Shown here: positions 8,037 to 16,759 of the stretch, in pieces | Layout: every line of letters begins with the position of its first letter | How positions within the stretch are numbered: position 1 is the stretch's first letter | Origin: Acetivibrio sp964564015 | GTDB lineage: Bacteria; Bacillota; Clostridia; Acetivibrionales; Acetivibrionaceae | Reading direction: 5' to 3' | Length of the DNA: 64,000 nucleotides | Assembly (NCBI GenBank): GCA_964564015.1 | Contig: CAZLZR010000003.1 | Coordinates: 62,001-126,000, forward strand | Notes under the pieces: model-generated | What the model was told of the DNA's origin: nothing | What the model saw: the letters and a program-made list of their open reading frames with translations, nothing else | The model's database searches: none | Made by a program: the position numbers and the translations under genes

Positions 8037-11000
8037 ATGAATCGTTTTTGGAAAATAACAACGTCTTACTTATTGACGATAACATTATTGTTATCAACAA
8101 TAACGACATCTTTTGCTGTGCAGGAACAGATAGGTACTACAGATATGTCTCAATTAATTGATTTGCAGCAGATGTCTGACATACAGTACACTCAGACAGA
8201 AGGAGCAAAACAAATAATTGAGAAGGCAATAAGCGATATTAAGGAGTTGGCAGAACCTGATCCTGACAGGAAACCTTGCTACGGGGATCGTATAGAGTTT
8301 GCTGTGTTTGCACTGCAGCAGGCTCTGGATGGTAACTTTGAAACTGATAATTCAGTAAAGAATGCTGTGGTTTTTGAACGTACCTACAAGGCAATGAGAA
8401 AGTTGGAGTTTTATGAAAAACACCCTTTTGCTTCTGCTGATTACAAGGATAAAGTGACAGAAATTATCAAAAGTGTAATCAAGGCAGACAGGATGATTGT
8501 TGAGAGTATTCTTAACACTGTGGAGGAAGAGAAATCAATATATACCAAATCTACACAATACGAGCTGAAAAAGGCTCGTAAAGATTACGAGAAAGGTATT
8601 GAATTTGAAAACAAGAGGAATAAAGAGCAGGCCATACATTTTTATCAAAAAGCATGGACAAGGCTTTATGAAATTAAGAAAGAAGGCCTGCAGATTAAAG
8701 ATAAGGATAATGATGGTTGCCCCGACTTCCTTGAGGAAAAGTTCAATCTTAATAAGAACAAGGCAGATTCTGACAAAGATGGCTTGACAGATGGGTTTGA
8801 AGTTTTAAAGCTAATGAATCTTTGCGATGGTTTATCTGATGATACTGACAAGGATGGCGTTCCAGATACTGACGAAGACCCTGATGAGGATGGATTGACT
8901 AATATTCAAGAACAAGAATATGAGACAGACCCACTTATTCCAGATACTGACGAAGATGATCTTGATGATAGATTCGAAATATATGAGTTTAAAACATCAC
9001 CTCTAAAATTTGATTCGGATGAAGACGGATTAAGTGATGGCAGTGAATATAGGTTGGGTACAGACCCTAATAATGCTGATTCTGATGGTGACGGTATAAT
9101 TGACAGCCTTGAGGAATATAACCAGACTTTTGAATACAATAACACTGGTGCAAAAGTTGAGATATCGGCTGAGGGTGATATCTCAAAGCAAGTTTATCTG
9201 TCAGAGCTACCTGAGGATTCTGTGGTTAGAAGTGTTTACGGATTAGTTTCAGAACCTGTGGATATAAGCGTCAATACAGCATTTACAAGTGCAAAAGTAT
9301 TTTTGCCAATCGATGAAGAGAAAGTGCCTGATGGAGACATTCAAAATGTTAAAATGTTTTATTTCGATGAAGAGCGGATGACAATGATTCCTCTCGATAA
9401 TCAGGGAATAGACCTTGAAAAAGGTATTGTATGGGGCGAAACAAATCACTTTACAACATTTGTGTTGTTTTACATACCAAATTGGAATTCATTGTGGGAA
9501 AAACCACTTAATAAAGGTGAAAGAACAGTTGAGACAGAGACTACCTTTATGGATATAGCCTTTGTGCTTGATTCATCAGGAAGTATGACTTCAAGTGATG
9601 GCAGCGGATATAGAAGGATAGCAGCCAAGTCTTTCGTTGACGCCTTGCTTGAAGGTGATAGAGCAGCAGTAATTGATTTTGATTCAACTGCAAGTCTAAC
9701 ACAGGAATTAATACAGGATTTCAATAAAGTAAAAACCGCAATTGATGGAATAGATTCTTATGGTGGTACAGACATAGGTGCTGGTGTCAGGATTGCAAAT
9801 GAAGAACTTATAAAAAAGGGTTCAGAAGATAGGATTAAAGTACAAATAGTTCTTACCGATGGACAGGGAAGTTACGATAATTCTTTGACTGAGCAGGCAA
9901 AGAATAATGGTATCGTAATATACACAATTGGTTTAGGGACCGGAGTGAATTCATCACTGTTAACAAGCATTGCACAAGAAACAGGAGGTATGTATTTCCC
10001 TGTATCAAGTGCAGAACAACTTCCAAATGTATTTAGTCGTATATCAGAAATTGTTACAGATCCAGTAGATACTGATGGAGATGGTTTGCCTGATAGTGTT
10101 GAAACTGGTGGAATGCGTGATGGTTTAGGAAATATGCATTATTCCGATCCAAATTCTGATGATACCGACGGAGATGGACTTACTGATAAGCAGGAAGTAA
10201 GGACATTAATGGCATGTGCAAGTGGAGAATATTATTTGACACTAAGTTCACCATCAATAGCAGACTCAGACAATGATGGACTAACTGACAGTGAGGAAGT
10301 GGAATATGGAACAAAGCCATATAGTTCAGATTCGGATCTTGACAAACTCAATGATGGTTGGGAGATGTTTGCAGGATACGATCCTCTTAATAGAAATCCT
10401 GATGGAGATTCTTTCGATGATAAGCAGGAGTATGAAAAACAACTTGATCCATTTACATACGATAAAGTTTGGTATGACTATGTAAAAGATATTTTGGCAG
10501 GGGCTACTTGTGGAGACTTTGGGCAAAAATTAGTTGCTTGGGGATTAATGAAGGAAATAACATTCAAGTCAATGGGATATCTCGTTGGACAGATTGCATC
10601 GGGCTTTTTATTGTTTGGAGATATAAGAGACGCATTGGGCAGCTTGGTTAACATGGATTTTGTTGGGGTGTTTGTAAGTATATTAGGGTTTGTACCATTG
10701 TTGGGTGATGCTGCTAAAGTTTCTGATACAATAATCAGTTTTGTGAAAAGAGGACCTGAATGTATTAAAATTGCTGCAAGGTTTATAATTAAAAAATTGG
10801 ATGATTGGAAGCAGATAAAAACTGCAGTTCTTGATTCAGTAATTACGTTTTTGTGCAAGAATTCAGATAATACCGTTAGAATTCTTAAGAGAGCAGGTGC
10901 TTCAAGTGAGCTTATTGCAGAATTGGCCAAACACAATGATGCATTAAAGATTGCTAATATCATTCAGAATGCAGGAAAAAGTGTTGTTATAAAGACCAGT

Positions 11001-11555
11001 AAAATTGTTGACAACAGTGCAATAAAGAAATCTGTTGATAACTACATTAGCAAACTGACAAAAAAGTATCATCCTAATTATTTGGCAGGTGTAAAAGCAG
11101 AGCGTTTTGCGGTTGAGAGTGCAAAGGATTATTTTGCTAAAAAGGGGTATAAGGTCTTGTATGATGCACCTAATGGGGTTAATGGACCAGACTTGATTTT
11201 AAAGAATGGTGACGATATACTGATTGTAGAATGCAAAGGAGCAATGAGTACGACAAGAACTCCTATTTTGAGAGGAAGCAGTTTGAATACAAAAACACTT
11301 GGACCACAGTTAAGTCATGGTTGGTTAAGTACAGATACAAGAAGGTATATGAAACATGTCAGAAATCAAATGAGTGCTGAAGATTTATTAGAGTTTGAAA
11401 AAATAATACTTCAAGGAACAAAGAAATATAAAGCGGCCGTTGTTTATGCTTCTGAGAATCCATTAATACAATTTGCAGGGAAAATGGATGACTATATTCA
11501 AGATATTGTTTCTGATTCTATGGTAGATGGTTTTGAGTTGTTGAAATTATTTTAG
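8037..11555 (+). CDS. Secreted VWA-domain polymorphic toxin candidate with type-3 calcium repeats and C-terminal PD-(D/E)XK nuclease
   Basis: 1172 residues. An N-terminal signal peptide (TSYLLTITLLLSTITTSFA) is followed by a helical domain to ~residue 215. Thrombospondin-type-3-like DxDxDGxxD repeats cover ~220-365, a VWA domain with MIDAS DSSGSM (D512-M517) covers ~505-675, and more calcium repeats cover ~675-810. A hydrophobic region GYLVGQIASGFLLFGD...GFVPLLGDAAKV (~848-895) resembles pre-toxin domains. The C-terminal ~150 residues contain NGPDLILKNGDDILIVECKG, with D1052, E1065 and K1067 in PD-(D/E)XK order. I infer an exported, surface-displayed nuclease toxin with a variable C-terminal tip. 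GGGGAGG precedes the ATG. The following gene may encode its immunity protein. Confidence 0.75.
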   Translation: MNRFWKITTSYLLTITLLLSTITTSFAVQEQIGTTDMSQLIDLQQMSDIQYTQTEGAKQIIEKAISDIKELAEPDPDRKPCYGDRIEFAVFALQQALDGNFETDNSVKNAVVFERTYKAMRKLEFYEKHPFASADYKDKVTEIIKSVIKADRMIVESILNTVEEEKSIYTKSTQYELKKARKDYEKGIEFENKRNKEQAIHFYQKAWTRLYEIKKEGLQIKDKDNDGCPDFLEEKFNLNKNKADSDKDGLTDGFEVLKLMNLCDGLSDDTDKDGVPDTDEDPDEDGLTNIQEQEYETDPLIPDTDEDDLDDRFEIYEFKTSPLKFDSDEDGLSDGSEYRLGTDPNNADSDGDGIIDSLEEYNQTFEYNNTGAKVEISAEGDISKQVYLSELPEDSVVRSVYGLVSEPVDISVNTAFTSAKVFLPIDEEKVPDGDIQNVKMFYFDEERMTMIPLDNQGIDLEKGIVWGETNHFTTFVLFYIPNWNSLWEKPLNKGERTVETETTFMDIAFVLDSSGSMTSSDGSGYRRIAAKSFVDALLEGDRAAVIDFDSTASLTQELIQDFNKVKTAIDGIDSYGGTDIGAGVRIANEELIKKGSEDRIKVQIVLTDGQGSYDNSLTEQAKNNGIVIYTIGLGTGVNSSLLTSIAQETGGMYFPVSSAEQLPNVFSRISEIVTDPVDTDGDGLPDSVETGGMRDGLGNMHYSDPNSDDTDGDGLTDKQEVRTLMACASGEYYLTLSSPSIADSDNDGLTDSEEVEYGTKPYSSDSDLDKLNDGWEMFAGYDPLNRNPDGDSFDDKQEYEKQLDPFTYDKVWYDYVKDILAGATCGDFGQKLVAWGLMKEITFKSMGYLVGQIASGFLLFGDIRDALGSLVNMDFVGVFVSILGFVPLLGDAAKVSDTIISFVKRGPECIKIAARFIIKKLDDWKQIKTAVLDSVITFLCKNSDNTVRILKRAGASSELIAELAKHNDALKIANIIQNAGKSVVIKTSKIVDNSAIKKSVDNYISKLTKKYHPNYLAGVKAERFAVESAKDYFAKKGYKVLYDAPNGVNGPDLILKNGDDILIVECKGAMSTTRTPILRGSSLNTKTLGPQLSHGWLSTDTRRYMKHVRNQMSAEDLLEFEKIILQGTKKYKAAVVYASENPLIQFAGKMDDYIQDIVSDSMVDGFELLKLF

Positions 11556-11573
11556 TAATAGATTAAAGTATAT

Positions 11574-11605
11574 TTACCAAGGATAAATTATTTTATCCTT
11601 GGTAA
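11574..11605 (+). terminator. Strong stem-loop between toxin and putative immunity gene
   Basis: TTACCAAGGATAAA (11574-11587) pairs perfectly with TTTATCCTTGGTAA (11592-11605) around a 4-base loop. No clean T-run follows on the plus strand, so it may be a partial terminator or an mRNA-processing hairpin that sets the toxin:immunity ratio. Confidence 0.5.
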
Positions 11606-11630
11606 TAAAATATAAATTGGAGATTTTGTT

Positions 11631-12296
11631 ATGGAACAATTAACTGTAAATATTAAAAATATTGAAAAGTGTCTTAATGAGGAATTGGAATATGTAGGTA
11701 AAAGTTTATTGGCAAATGACACAGTAGCAAAGTGTTATCTTTACTTAAGGGAAAAAGATAGTTCAAAGGAATTCTATTTTAAAGCAACTGAAACTGTAAA
11801 AAACATGATAGAAGAAATAATCAAAGCTGGTAATAAGGAATTTTATATAAAAAGGAAACTAGATTTAGCAAATTACAACAGAATTTTAGGTAAAGATGAA
11901 ATAATGAAGAGCATTTTACATGAAATAGAGCCAATATACAGAACACTTTGCACTGGTGATGTAAAAGAAAATCCTAGAAATAGATATGCAGATTTTTATT
12001 TTGAGTGGTCAACTGTTAATTTTCATCTTGGCAATTATAAGGAAGCTTATGAAATAGGAAAACAATGCTACAAAGATCATATGCCAATATCACCTAGGCA
12101 ATATGCAAAAGGATTACTTGAGGGAGATAACTCGATTATTGAAAAAGAGGTTGACGATCTTGTGAATTTTATAAAAAGTGACCGTTGGAAGCCATATTCT
12201 TCACCACTAAACATTATTGACCCTTGGGAATGGTATGAAATCGGAAGACAAATCTTAGGTATGCCATCAGTCTTGGATCTTTTTAAGGAGGAATAG
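11631..12296 (+). CDS. Helical protein, candidate immunity protein for the upstream nuclease toxin
   Basis: 221 residues, predicted all-alpha, with tetratricopeptide-like spacing (e.g. NYKEAYEIGKQCYKDHM) and no signal peptide, as expected of a cytoplasmic immunity protein. It resembles Imm49-like proteins in size and character, but I cannot confirm this. GGAG lies ~8 bases before the ATG. It directly follows the toxin gene on the same strand, the classical toxin-immunity order, and its stop is 3 bases from the next gene. Confidence 0.5.
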   Translation: MEQLTVNIKNIEKCLNEELEYVGKSLLANDTVAKCYLYLREKDSSKEFYFKATETVKNMIEEIIKAGNKEFYIKRKLDLANYNRILGKDEIMKSILHEIEPIYRTLCTGDVKENPRNRYADFYFEWSTVNFHLGNYKEAYEIGKQCYKDHMPISPRQYAKGLLEGDNSIIEKEVDDLVNFIKSDRWKPYSSPLNIIDPWEWYEIGRQILGMPSVLDLFKEE

Positions 12297-12298
12297 AG

Positions 12299-12718
12299 AT
12301 GAGCAGCATGTTTTCAGTAGACCTTACTTATGATGTGATTATTTGCAGAAGAGTTCCTTTGGAAGATTATGCAGATGAATTGTTTGAAAAGAGAATTATG
12401 GGTATGCTCTGTGACTTTGATGAGCTTTTTTGTGAGCATATACTATGTATGCCGACGACGTATGATTTCTTTGGTGGGTTTGACTATAATTTTAGTACGT
12501 CAGAGAAAATTGCGGATGGACATTATAAATTGACACTTTCAGCAAGCTATGAGCCGGGTTTGTCAAGGAAAACTGTTGAGAAATTGGGCGAAAAAGCTAA
12601 GGAGTACGTAAAAAAACTCAATTTAATTTTTAAACTTTTTGATATTGATGTGGAGTTTTTAGATAACCCGGTTGTAGTATATGTGGATGACGGAGAAGAC
12701 TATGAGGAAGACGATTAG
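12299..12718 (+). CDS. Unknown acidic protein, accessory to the toxin locus
   Basis: 139 residues, no signal peptide, with a very acidic C-terminal tail (VYVDDGEDYEEDD). AAGGAGGAATAGAG precedes the ATG, and the gap to the previous gene is 2 bases, so the two are coupled. No family was recognised. A matching C-terminal tail occurs at 1683-1730, suggesting that this gene type recurs with such loci and could itself be an immunity protein. Confidence 0.55.
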   Translation: MSSMFSVDLTYDVIICRRVPLEDYADELFEKRIMGMLCDFDELFCEHILCMPTTYDFFGGFDYNFSTSEKIADGHYKLTLSASYEPGLSRKTVEKLGEKAKEYVKKLNLIFKLFDIDVEFLDNPVVVYVDDGEDYEEDD

Positions 12719-13004
12719 ACTTGATATTCTTTTGTTAACTAACACATAAACAGTCAAAATGATGTTTTATACAATTCCCTTAATTTCCAAACAGGTAAGG
12801 AGATTATTTTCTTAGCTTTAGTCTGAAGATACTCCTTGCCTGTTTATACTTGTGATGAGTGGAGTATGAAGCAACCAAAAAGGAACTAAGTTTTTGGAAT
12901 TTTAAAAGTTTATAGCCATGCAAGGTTTTCTTCCTCTGTCCTAACACCCTTCTTTATATCAGCCTTGAACTGTGTGGCTACGTGTGTATGCCATGTTAAA
13001 AGCT
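12719..13004. other. Intergenic region at the probable left boundary of the integrative element
   Basis: It contains a long inverted repeat at 12789-12845 and no credible gene. The convergent ends of the toxin operon and the minus-strand DUF6076-like gene meet here, so the left attachment site of the element should lie in or near this gap. I could not identify it with confidence. Confidence 0.4.
12789..12845. repeat. 14-bp inverted repeat, stem-loop
   Basis: AAACAGGTAAGGAG (12789-12802) pairs with CTCCTTGCCTGTTT (12832-12845); the single mismatch is a G-U wobble in RNA. The loop is 29 bases. It may be a convergent terminator between opposing genes, or a recombination site at the left edge of the element. 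Confidence 0.55.
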
Positions 13005-13889
13005 TTAAAATTTCTTTAGCCATTCGACATAATCATTCTTACACTTTATCCCTTCGGATATTTCCTTCTTCCATATCTTTGATTGTGATTTGAATGCTTC
13101 AAACTTTTCAGCATTAGCTTTATTTTCTGGATTCCTTTTTGCCTGTAACTGAAGTTTCATATATACTTTGCGGTAAAGTCCGGCAGCTTCATCTTTATTA
13201 AGTTTTTCCGACCATGCCTTTTCTAAGCCATAGTCCTGACAGGTCTTACCTTCTGCTTGAGGAGCTGGCCTATTGCAGTATTTTCTGTCCGAACGGTATA
13301 AAGGGACAAACCATAAACCGCAGTTTTCGCATATCTTAAAGGTCAATCCAAGCTTAAATGTGTGATAGATTGAGGTGACAGCCACATCAAGCATGTTTTC
13401 ACAATAGTATGTGGTTGTCTTTGAATCTATGTTAATAGTTGCCAGATAGAAGTCTATATCCCTTATTTTTTTTAATACACTCTTTTGCAGTGGGGGCATG
13501 TTTTCAGCAAATTTTTCTGCTGCCAGTTTACTTATTTCTCTTAACTCATTCAGTGCTTCATACTCTATAAAAAAGCGTGGAAGTGACAGCTTGCATGAAT
13601 ACATGAATGCTTCATACTTTTCTAACTTAAAGGAATTGTCTTTTGCGACTCTTATTAATATAAAAAATTCCAGAAGAAATTTGAATATAATCTGAGATAC
13701 TTTTTCGGCATTAGGTGAATCCTCCATTAGCTTTGTGTAAATATGCTTTTTTTCAGTATCAGGCTTACCGTTAAGTGCCATGAAATCACATACATCATAC
13801 CCTAAATCACAGGTAAATGAATTGAATTCATTGGATATCGTCATTGTACGTTCTTTATCCTTTATAACCAGCAAGAATTGGCTTTTCAT
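13005..13889 (-). CDS. DUF6076-like protein with zinc cluster
   Basis: About 294 residues on the minus strand. The C-terminal half carries CENCGLWFVPLYRSDRKYCN followed by KTC, a four-cysteine metal cluster of the kind found in DUF6076/CGNR-like proteins of Firmicutes mobile elements. ATG 13889 is preferred: GAGGAG lies 6 bases upstream, whereas TTG 13913 has none. It is transcribed divergently from the element's plus-strand genes across a repeat-rich control region, which suggests a regulatory role. The function is otherwise unknown. Confidence 0.65.
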   Translation of the reverse strand: MKSQFLLVIKDKERTMTISNEFNSFTCDLGYDVCDFMALNGKPDTEKKHIYTKLMEDSPNAEKVSQIIFKFLLEFFILIRVAKDNSFKLEKYEAFMYSCKLSLPRFFIEYEALNELREISKLAAEKFAENMPPLQKSVLKKIRDIDFYLATINIDSKTTTYYCENMLDVAVTSIYHTFKLGLTFKICENCGLWFVPLYRSDRKYCNRPAPQAEGKTCQDYGLEKAWSEKLNKDEAAGLYRKVYMKLQLQAKRNPENKANAEKFEAFKSQSKIWKKEISEGIKCKNDYVEWLKKF

Positions 13890-13905
13890 AACATGCTCCT
13901 CTCGT

Positions 13906-14006
13906 GTTATCAATAACTAACCTTAATTGTTATCAATAATTATAACATAAATAGTTATTGATTGACAGAAAAATATTCTATGATATAATAGAAATATCAA
14001 TAACTG
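13906..14006. promoter_or_regulatory. Divergent operator region with four ATCAATAA-type repeats
   Basis: Four copies of a motif near TTATCAATAACT: 13906-13917 (GTTATCAATAAC, itself a palindrome), 13929-13940, 13953-13962 (reverse orientation) and 13995-14006. They bracket the promoter of the plus-strand genes and the start of the DUF6076-like gene, as expected for repressor operators of a lysogenic-type switch. Confidence 0.6.
13962..13989 (+). promoter_or_regulatory. Sigma-A promoter for the element's rightward genes
   Basis: TTGACA at 13962-13967 and TATAAT at 13984-13989 with a 16-base spacer, both perfect consensus hexamers, about 70 bases before the next gene. Motif copies overlap the -35 and follow the -10. 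Confidence 0.75.
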
Positions 14007-14057
14007 TTAACAGTATAAATTCAATCAACAAAAAAGTCAATGAGGAGGATGAAAATT

Positions 14058-14240
14058 ATGGCAAATCTTGATCTGAAACGTGAAGCAAAGAAAGCGAAGG
14101 TATGGTTATGGCAGGTGGCAGATGAGTTAGAAATCGCTGACAACCAACTTTCAAAGAAACTCAGGAAAGAACTTTCCGATGAGGAAAAAGCTGAAATAAG
14201 AGAAATTATAGCTAGATTGAGCAGTGCAAAGAAGTCTTAA
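14058..14240 (+). CDS. Small HTH-like regulator (Cro-like)
   Basis: About 60 residues from ATG 14058, with GAGGAGG 9 bases upstream. The segment REAKKAKVWLWQVADELEI is shaped like the first helices of a Cro/CI helix-turn-helix, in which 'A..LEI....SKKLR' would be the recognition part. Its position directly behind the repeat-rich divergent promoter fits an autoregulated switch protein. The second half is charged helix (DEEKAEIREIIARL). Confidence 0.55.
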   Translation: MANLDLKREAKKAKVWLWQVADELEIADNQLSKKLRKELSDEEKAEIREIIARLSSAKKS

Positions 14241-14306
14241 ATTGGGTGTTTAGCTTATCAAGCTAACAAAGCCCAGAAAAATAGAACAAGGGAGGATTCT
14301 GTCTAT

Positions 14307-14555
14307 ATGACCAAAAAGCAAGTATTGGAGAAGCGGGAAAATCGGAGCAAAAAAAGGCAATTGAAGCACCGACTGATGCTCCAGTCTCTAACTTCAAGGA
14401 GTGAAATCCCTATCGGGAGAAACATTGAAATTGCTACAAGTTTTTTGAGGTATGCAGTAAATGAGACAAATCGTGAATTCAGGAATGATATGATTGACGA
14501 TGGCAGAAAAGAATTGTTGCAGGAGATATTGAGTTGTAGAAACATATTAATATAA
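14307..14555 (+). CDS. Small basic hypothetical protein
   Basis: 82 residues, strongly basic at the N-terminus (TKKQVLEKRENRSKKRQLKHR), helical, no membrane segment. GGGAGGA lies about 12 bases upstream. Possibly nucleic-acid binding; no family was recognised. A terminator-like GC stem plus T-run follows at about 14569-14600. Confidence 0.45.
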   Translation: MTKKQVLEKRENRSKKRQLKHRLMLQSLTSRSEIPIGRNIEIATSFLRYAVNETNREFRNDMIDDGRKELLQEILSCRNILI

Positions 14556-14652
14556 AAGAAATCAGTAACCAAGGCGCCGGTAGAAGAAGGTGCTTTTTTT
14601 GTACCTAAAAACAGAAAAGGCATCTTCTATACGGGCAGACAGGAGGAATGGA

Positions 14653-15867
14653 ATGCTTATAAAAATAAAAGTGGATGAATTAACTCCACACCCAAGGAAT
14701 GAGGAGTTTTTTGACAATATAACGGGTGACAACTGGACCGAATTTTTAAAGTCGATTGAGACCAGTGGTGTAATTGAACCTGTAGTATGTACCCAAGACA
14801 AGGTTATAGTATCCGGACATCAAAGGGTACGAGCATGTATGGAACTTGGTATAAAAGAGATTGCCTGTGACATTCGGGAGTACGGTGATGAGGATAAGGC
14901 TCTAAAGGATTTGATAGAAACAAATCTTCGTCAGAGAGGTATCGGCAATCCAAACCCGGTGAAGATGGGCAGATGCATCAAGGAACTTGAGAGGATTTAT
15001 GGTATTTCAAAGGGTGGGGACAGAAAATCAAAGCGAAATAATTTCGTTTTGAAAACACAAGATGATTTTGCAAATGAGCTAGGTATTACAAGTAGGTTGA
15101 TGCAAAACTATAAAAAGTTACTGCAGTTGATACCAGAATTGCAGGATGTAATAGAAACTGGAGAACTGCCAGCTTCTGTTGGTTACAAAGTGTGGTCGAA
15201 GCTTCAAAAAGAAGAACAGCAAAAAATATTTGAAACCTATGGAAAGAACTACATTGCCAGCCTTACTCAATCTCAGAGCCAAGCTTTGGTAGCTGAGTGG
15301 AAGAAACGGGCATCAGAACTTGAGGAGCGGGTATTGGAGTTGCAGAATACCCTGCAGGAACTGCAAGAAAAAAAGGATTCAACTGATGATTCAGATCGGA
15401 TTGGAGAGTATGAAAATCATATAACAAAGCTTAAAGAACAGATTGAGGAGTTGCAGAACCGACCGCAGGTTATAAAGGAGACTGTCCGGGAAGTGGTACC
15501 ACATGATTATGAGGAGATGAAAGAGAAGATGGAAAAGGTGCAAAATGAAAAGAAAAAATTACAGGAAGAAAATCTGAAGGTTAAAAAAAGCAATGATGCA
15601 CTCACCTCACGGTTGGCAGGGCTTCCCGCCGATACCGCAGCATGGCTTGAAGCAAATGTGCTTTCTAGAAGAATGCGGGAAATGTTCGTGGATATTTCTT
15701 CAAGGCTCAAGCAATACGAACAGTACGTGGAGAATGCAGACCCGATGGAATTGGGGCAAGTGGTGAACAAAGCAAAAACAGAGTTCTCACAGTACATTTC
15801 TCAAATAGAAAAATGGAACAGGAATGGGAGGGTTATAAATGTCGAGTTTAGCACAATTGAAAACTAA
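14653..15867 (+). CDS. ParB-like nuclease-domain protein with long coiled coil
   Basis: 404 residues from ATG 14653 (AGGAGG 6 bases upstream). The N-terminus KIKVDELTPHPRNEEFF and VVSGHQRVRACMELG are hallmark ParB/Srx-fold motifs (box I and the GHQR box, residues ~3-80). A KorB/HTH-like segment (DDFANELGITSRLMQNYKKLLQLIPELQ, ~140-165) follows, then a long coiled coil (~205-340). It may act in element DNA maintenance, partition or regulation; no ParA partner is present, so classical partition is unlikely. It overlaps the next gene by 29 bases. Confidence 0.8.
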   Translation: MLIKIKVDELTPHPRNEEFFDNITGDNWTEFLKSIETSGVIEPVVCTQDKVIVSGHQRVRACMELGIKEIACDIREYGDEDKALKDLIETNLRQRGIGNPNPVKMGRCIKELERIYGISKGGDRKSKRNNFVLKTQDDFANELGITSRLMQNYKKLLQLIPELQDVIETGELPASVGYKVWSKLQKEEQQKIFETYGKNYIASLTQSQSQALVAEWKKRASELEERVLELQNTLQELQEKKDSTDDSDRIGEYENHITKLKEQIEELQNRPQVIKETVREVVPHDYEEMKEKMEKVQNEKKKLQEENLKVKKSNDALTSRLAGLPADTAAWLEANVLSRRMREMFVDISSRLKQYEQYVENADPMELGQVVNKAKTEFSQYISQIEKWNRNGRVINVEFSTIEN

Positions 15868-16531
15868 AAAGTCAGCGAAGAGCATGGATATAGCGGTCGA
15901 GCTATTCCTTACCGGGAAGATGGCACTTGCCTACTCGGATATCATGGGAGAACCGGAAGCAGGTCATGCCAGTGCAAGGGTGATTACCGAGTATTTGAAT
16001 GACAGGAATATGAAAGGTGCAGTATGCCGTGAAGGGATAATCACACAGTACATCAATAGCCATGCTTCTCATTTTGAGGGCAACTACTGGCAAGGGCGGT
16101 ATCTCGAAGACTTTATTGAGTTTGTGGCAGACAGGTTGATAGACCGTGCATTTACCAAAAAGAAAGCTGAAATGTTCCAGCTATCATTAAAAAGCAAGAA
16201 GTGGTTTGAAGCGTTTGTTTCTATAGCGGGTCAAAAGCTGATGGAAAGACTTTATGGCATGAGTGCTATTAAATCTCCTACAGCCATAAACCGAATTCAG
16301 CTAAATATGTATGGCAAGGAACTTGAAAGTAAGGTCATAAGCTGTGGAAGGCATGCTGGTGGTATTGATGCCCAAACAGGAGATATAATTGCCAATGCTA
16401 TAAAAGAGTCCTTTGCAGAACTTGTTGCTATGGTTCCAAGCAAAGAAGAATTCAAAGCCATTATGAGATTTAATACTGACATAAGTGATGTTCTGAAAAG
16501 TGGGCATGAACGTATTATTATGCTTGCATAG
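15839..16531 (+). CDS. Hypothetical protein of the integrative element
   Basis: 230 residues, soluble, mainly helical, with no recognisable catalytic motif. It overlaps the end of the ParB-like gene, so it is translationally coupled to it. Position between a ParB-like gene and the replication origin-like hairpins suggests a role in element replication or its control, but this is inference. Confidence 0.5.
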   Translation: MSSLAQLKTKKSAKSMDIAVELFLTGKMALAYSDIMGEPEAGHASARVITEYLNDRNMKGAVCREGIITQYINSHASHFEGNYWQGRYLEDFIEFVADRLIDRAFTKKKAEMFQLSLKSKKWFEAFVSIAGQKLMERLYGMSAIKSPTAINRIQLNMYGKELESKVISCGRHAGGIDAQTGDIIANAIKESFAELVAMVPSKEEFKAIMRFNTDISDVLKSGHERIIMLA

Positions 16532-16590
16532 CAGAAAGTGTTGAAGTGAGGAATTATTATTGGAAGACTGGGATAAGAAGTTAAATGGTT

Positions 16591-16732
16591 AATTTCAAGT
16601 CAAGATTTTCTTGACTTGAAATTATAACTCTGTGGTCTATGTTCCACATGGTGAAGGAAGTTTTAAGAGCAATTACGTCATTATAATGCAATTGCTCATT
16701 GTAAAAATCAAAGCAAGATTTTCTTGCTTTGA
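16591..16732. repeat. Three inverted repeats upstream of the replication gene (candidate origin)
   Basis: Hairpin 1 pairs 16591-16605 with 16609-16623 (15 bp). Hairpin 3 pairs 16708-16718 with 16722-16732 (11 bp). Both share the core CAAGATTTTCTTG. Between them, GAGCAATT (16667-16674) pairs with AATTGCTC (16690-16697) around an AT-rich loop. No T-run follows, so plain terminators are less likely; iteron-like origin sites recognised by the Prim-Pol protein or its partner are plausible. Confidence 0.5.
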
Positions 16733-16759
16733 AAATCAATACACTGGGTAGGTGAGAAT

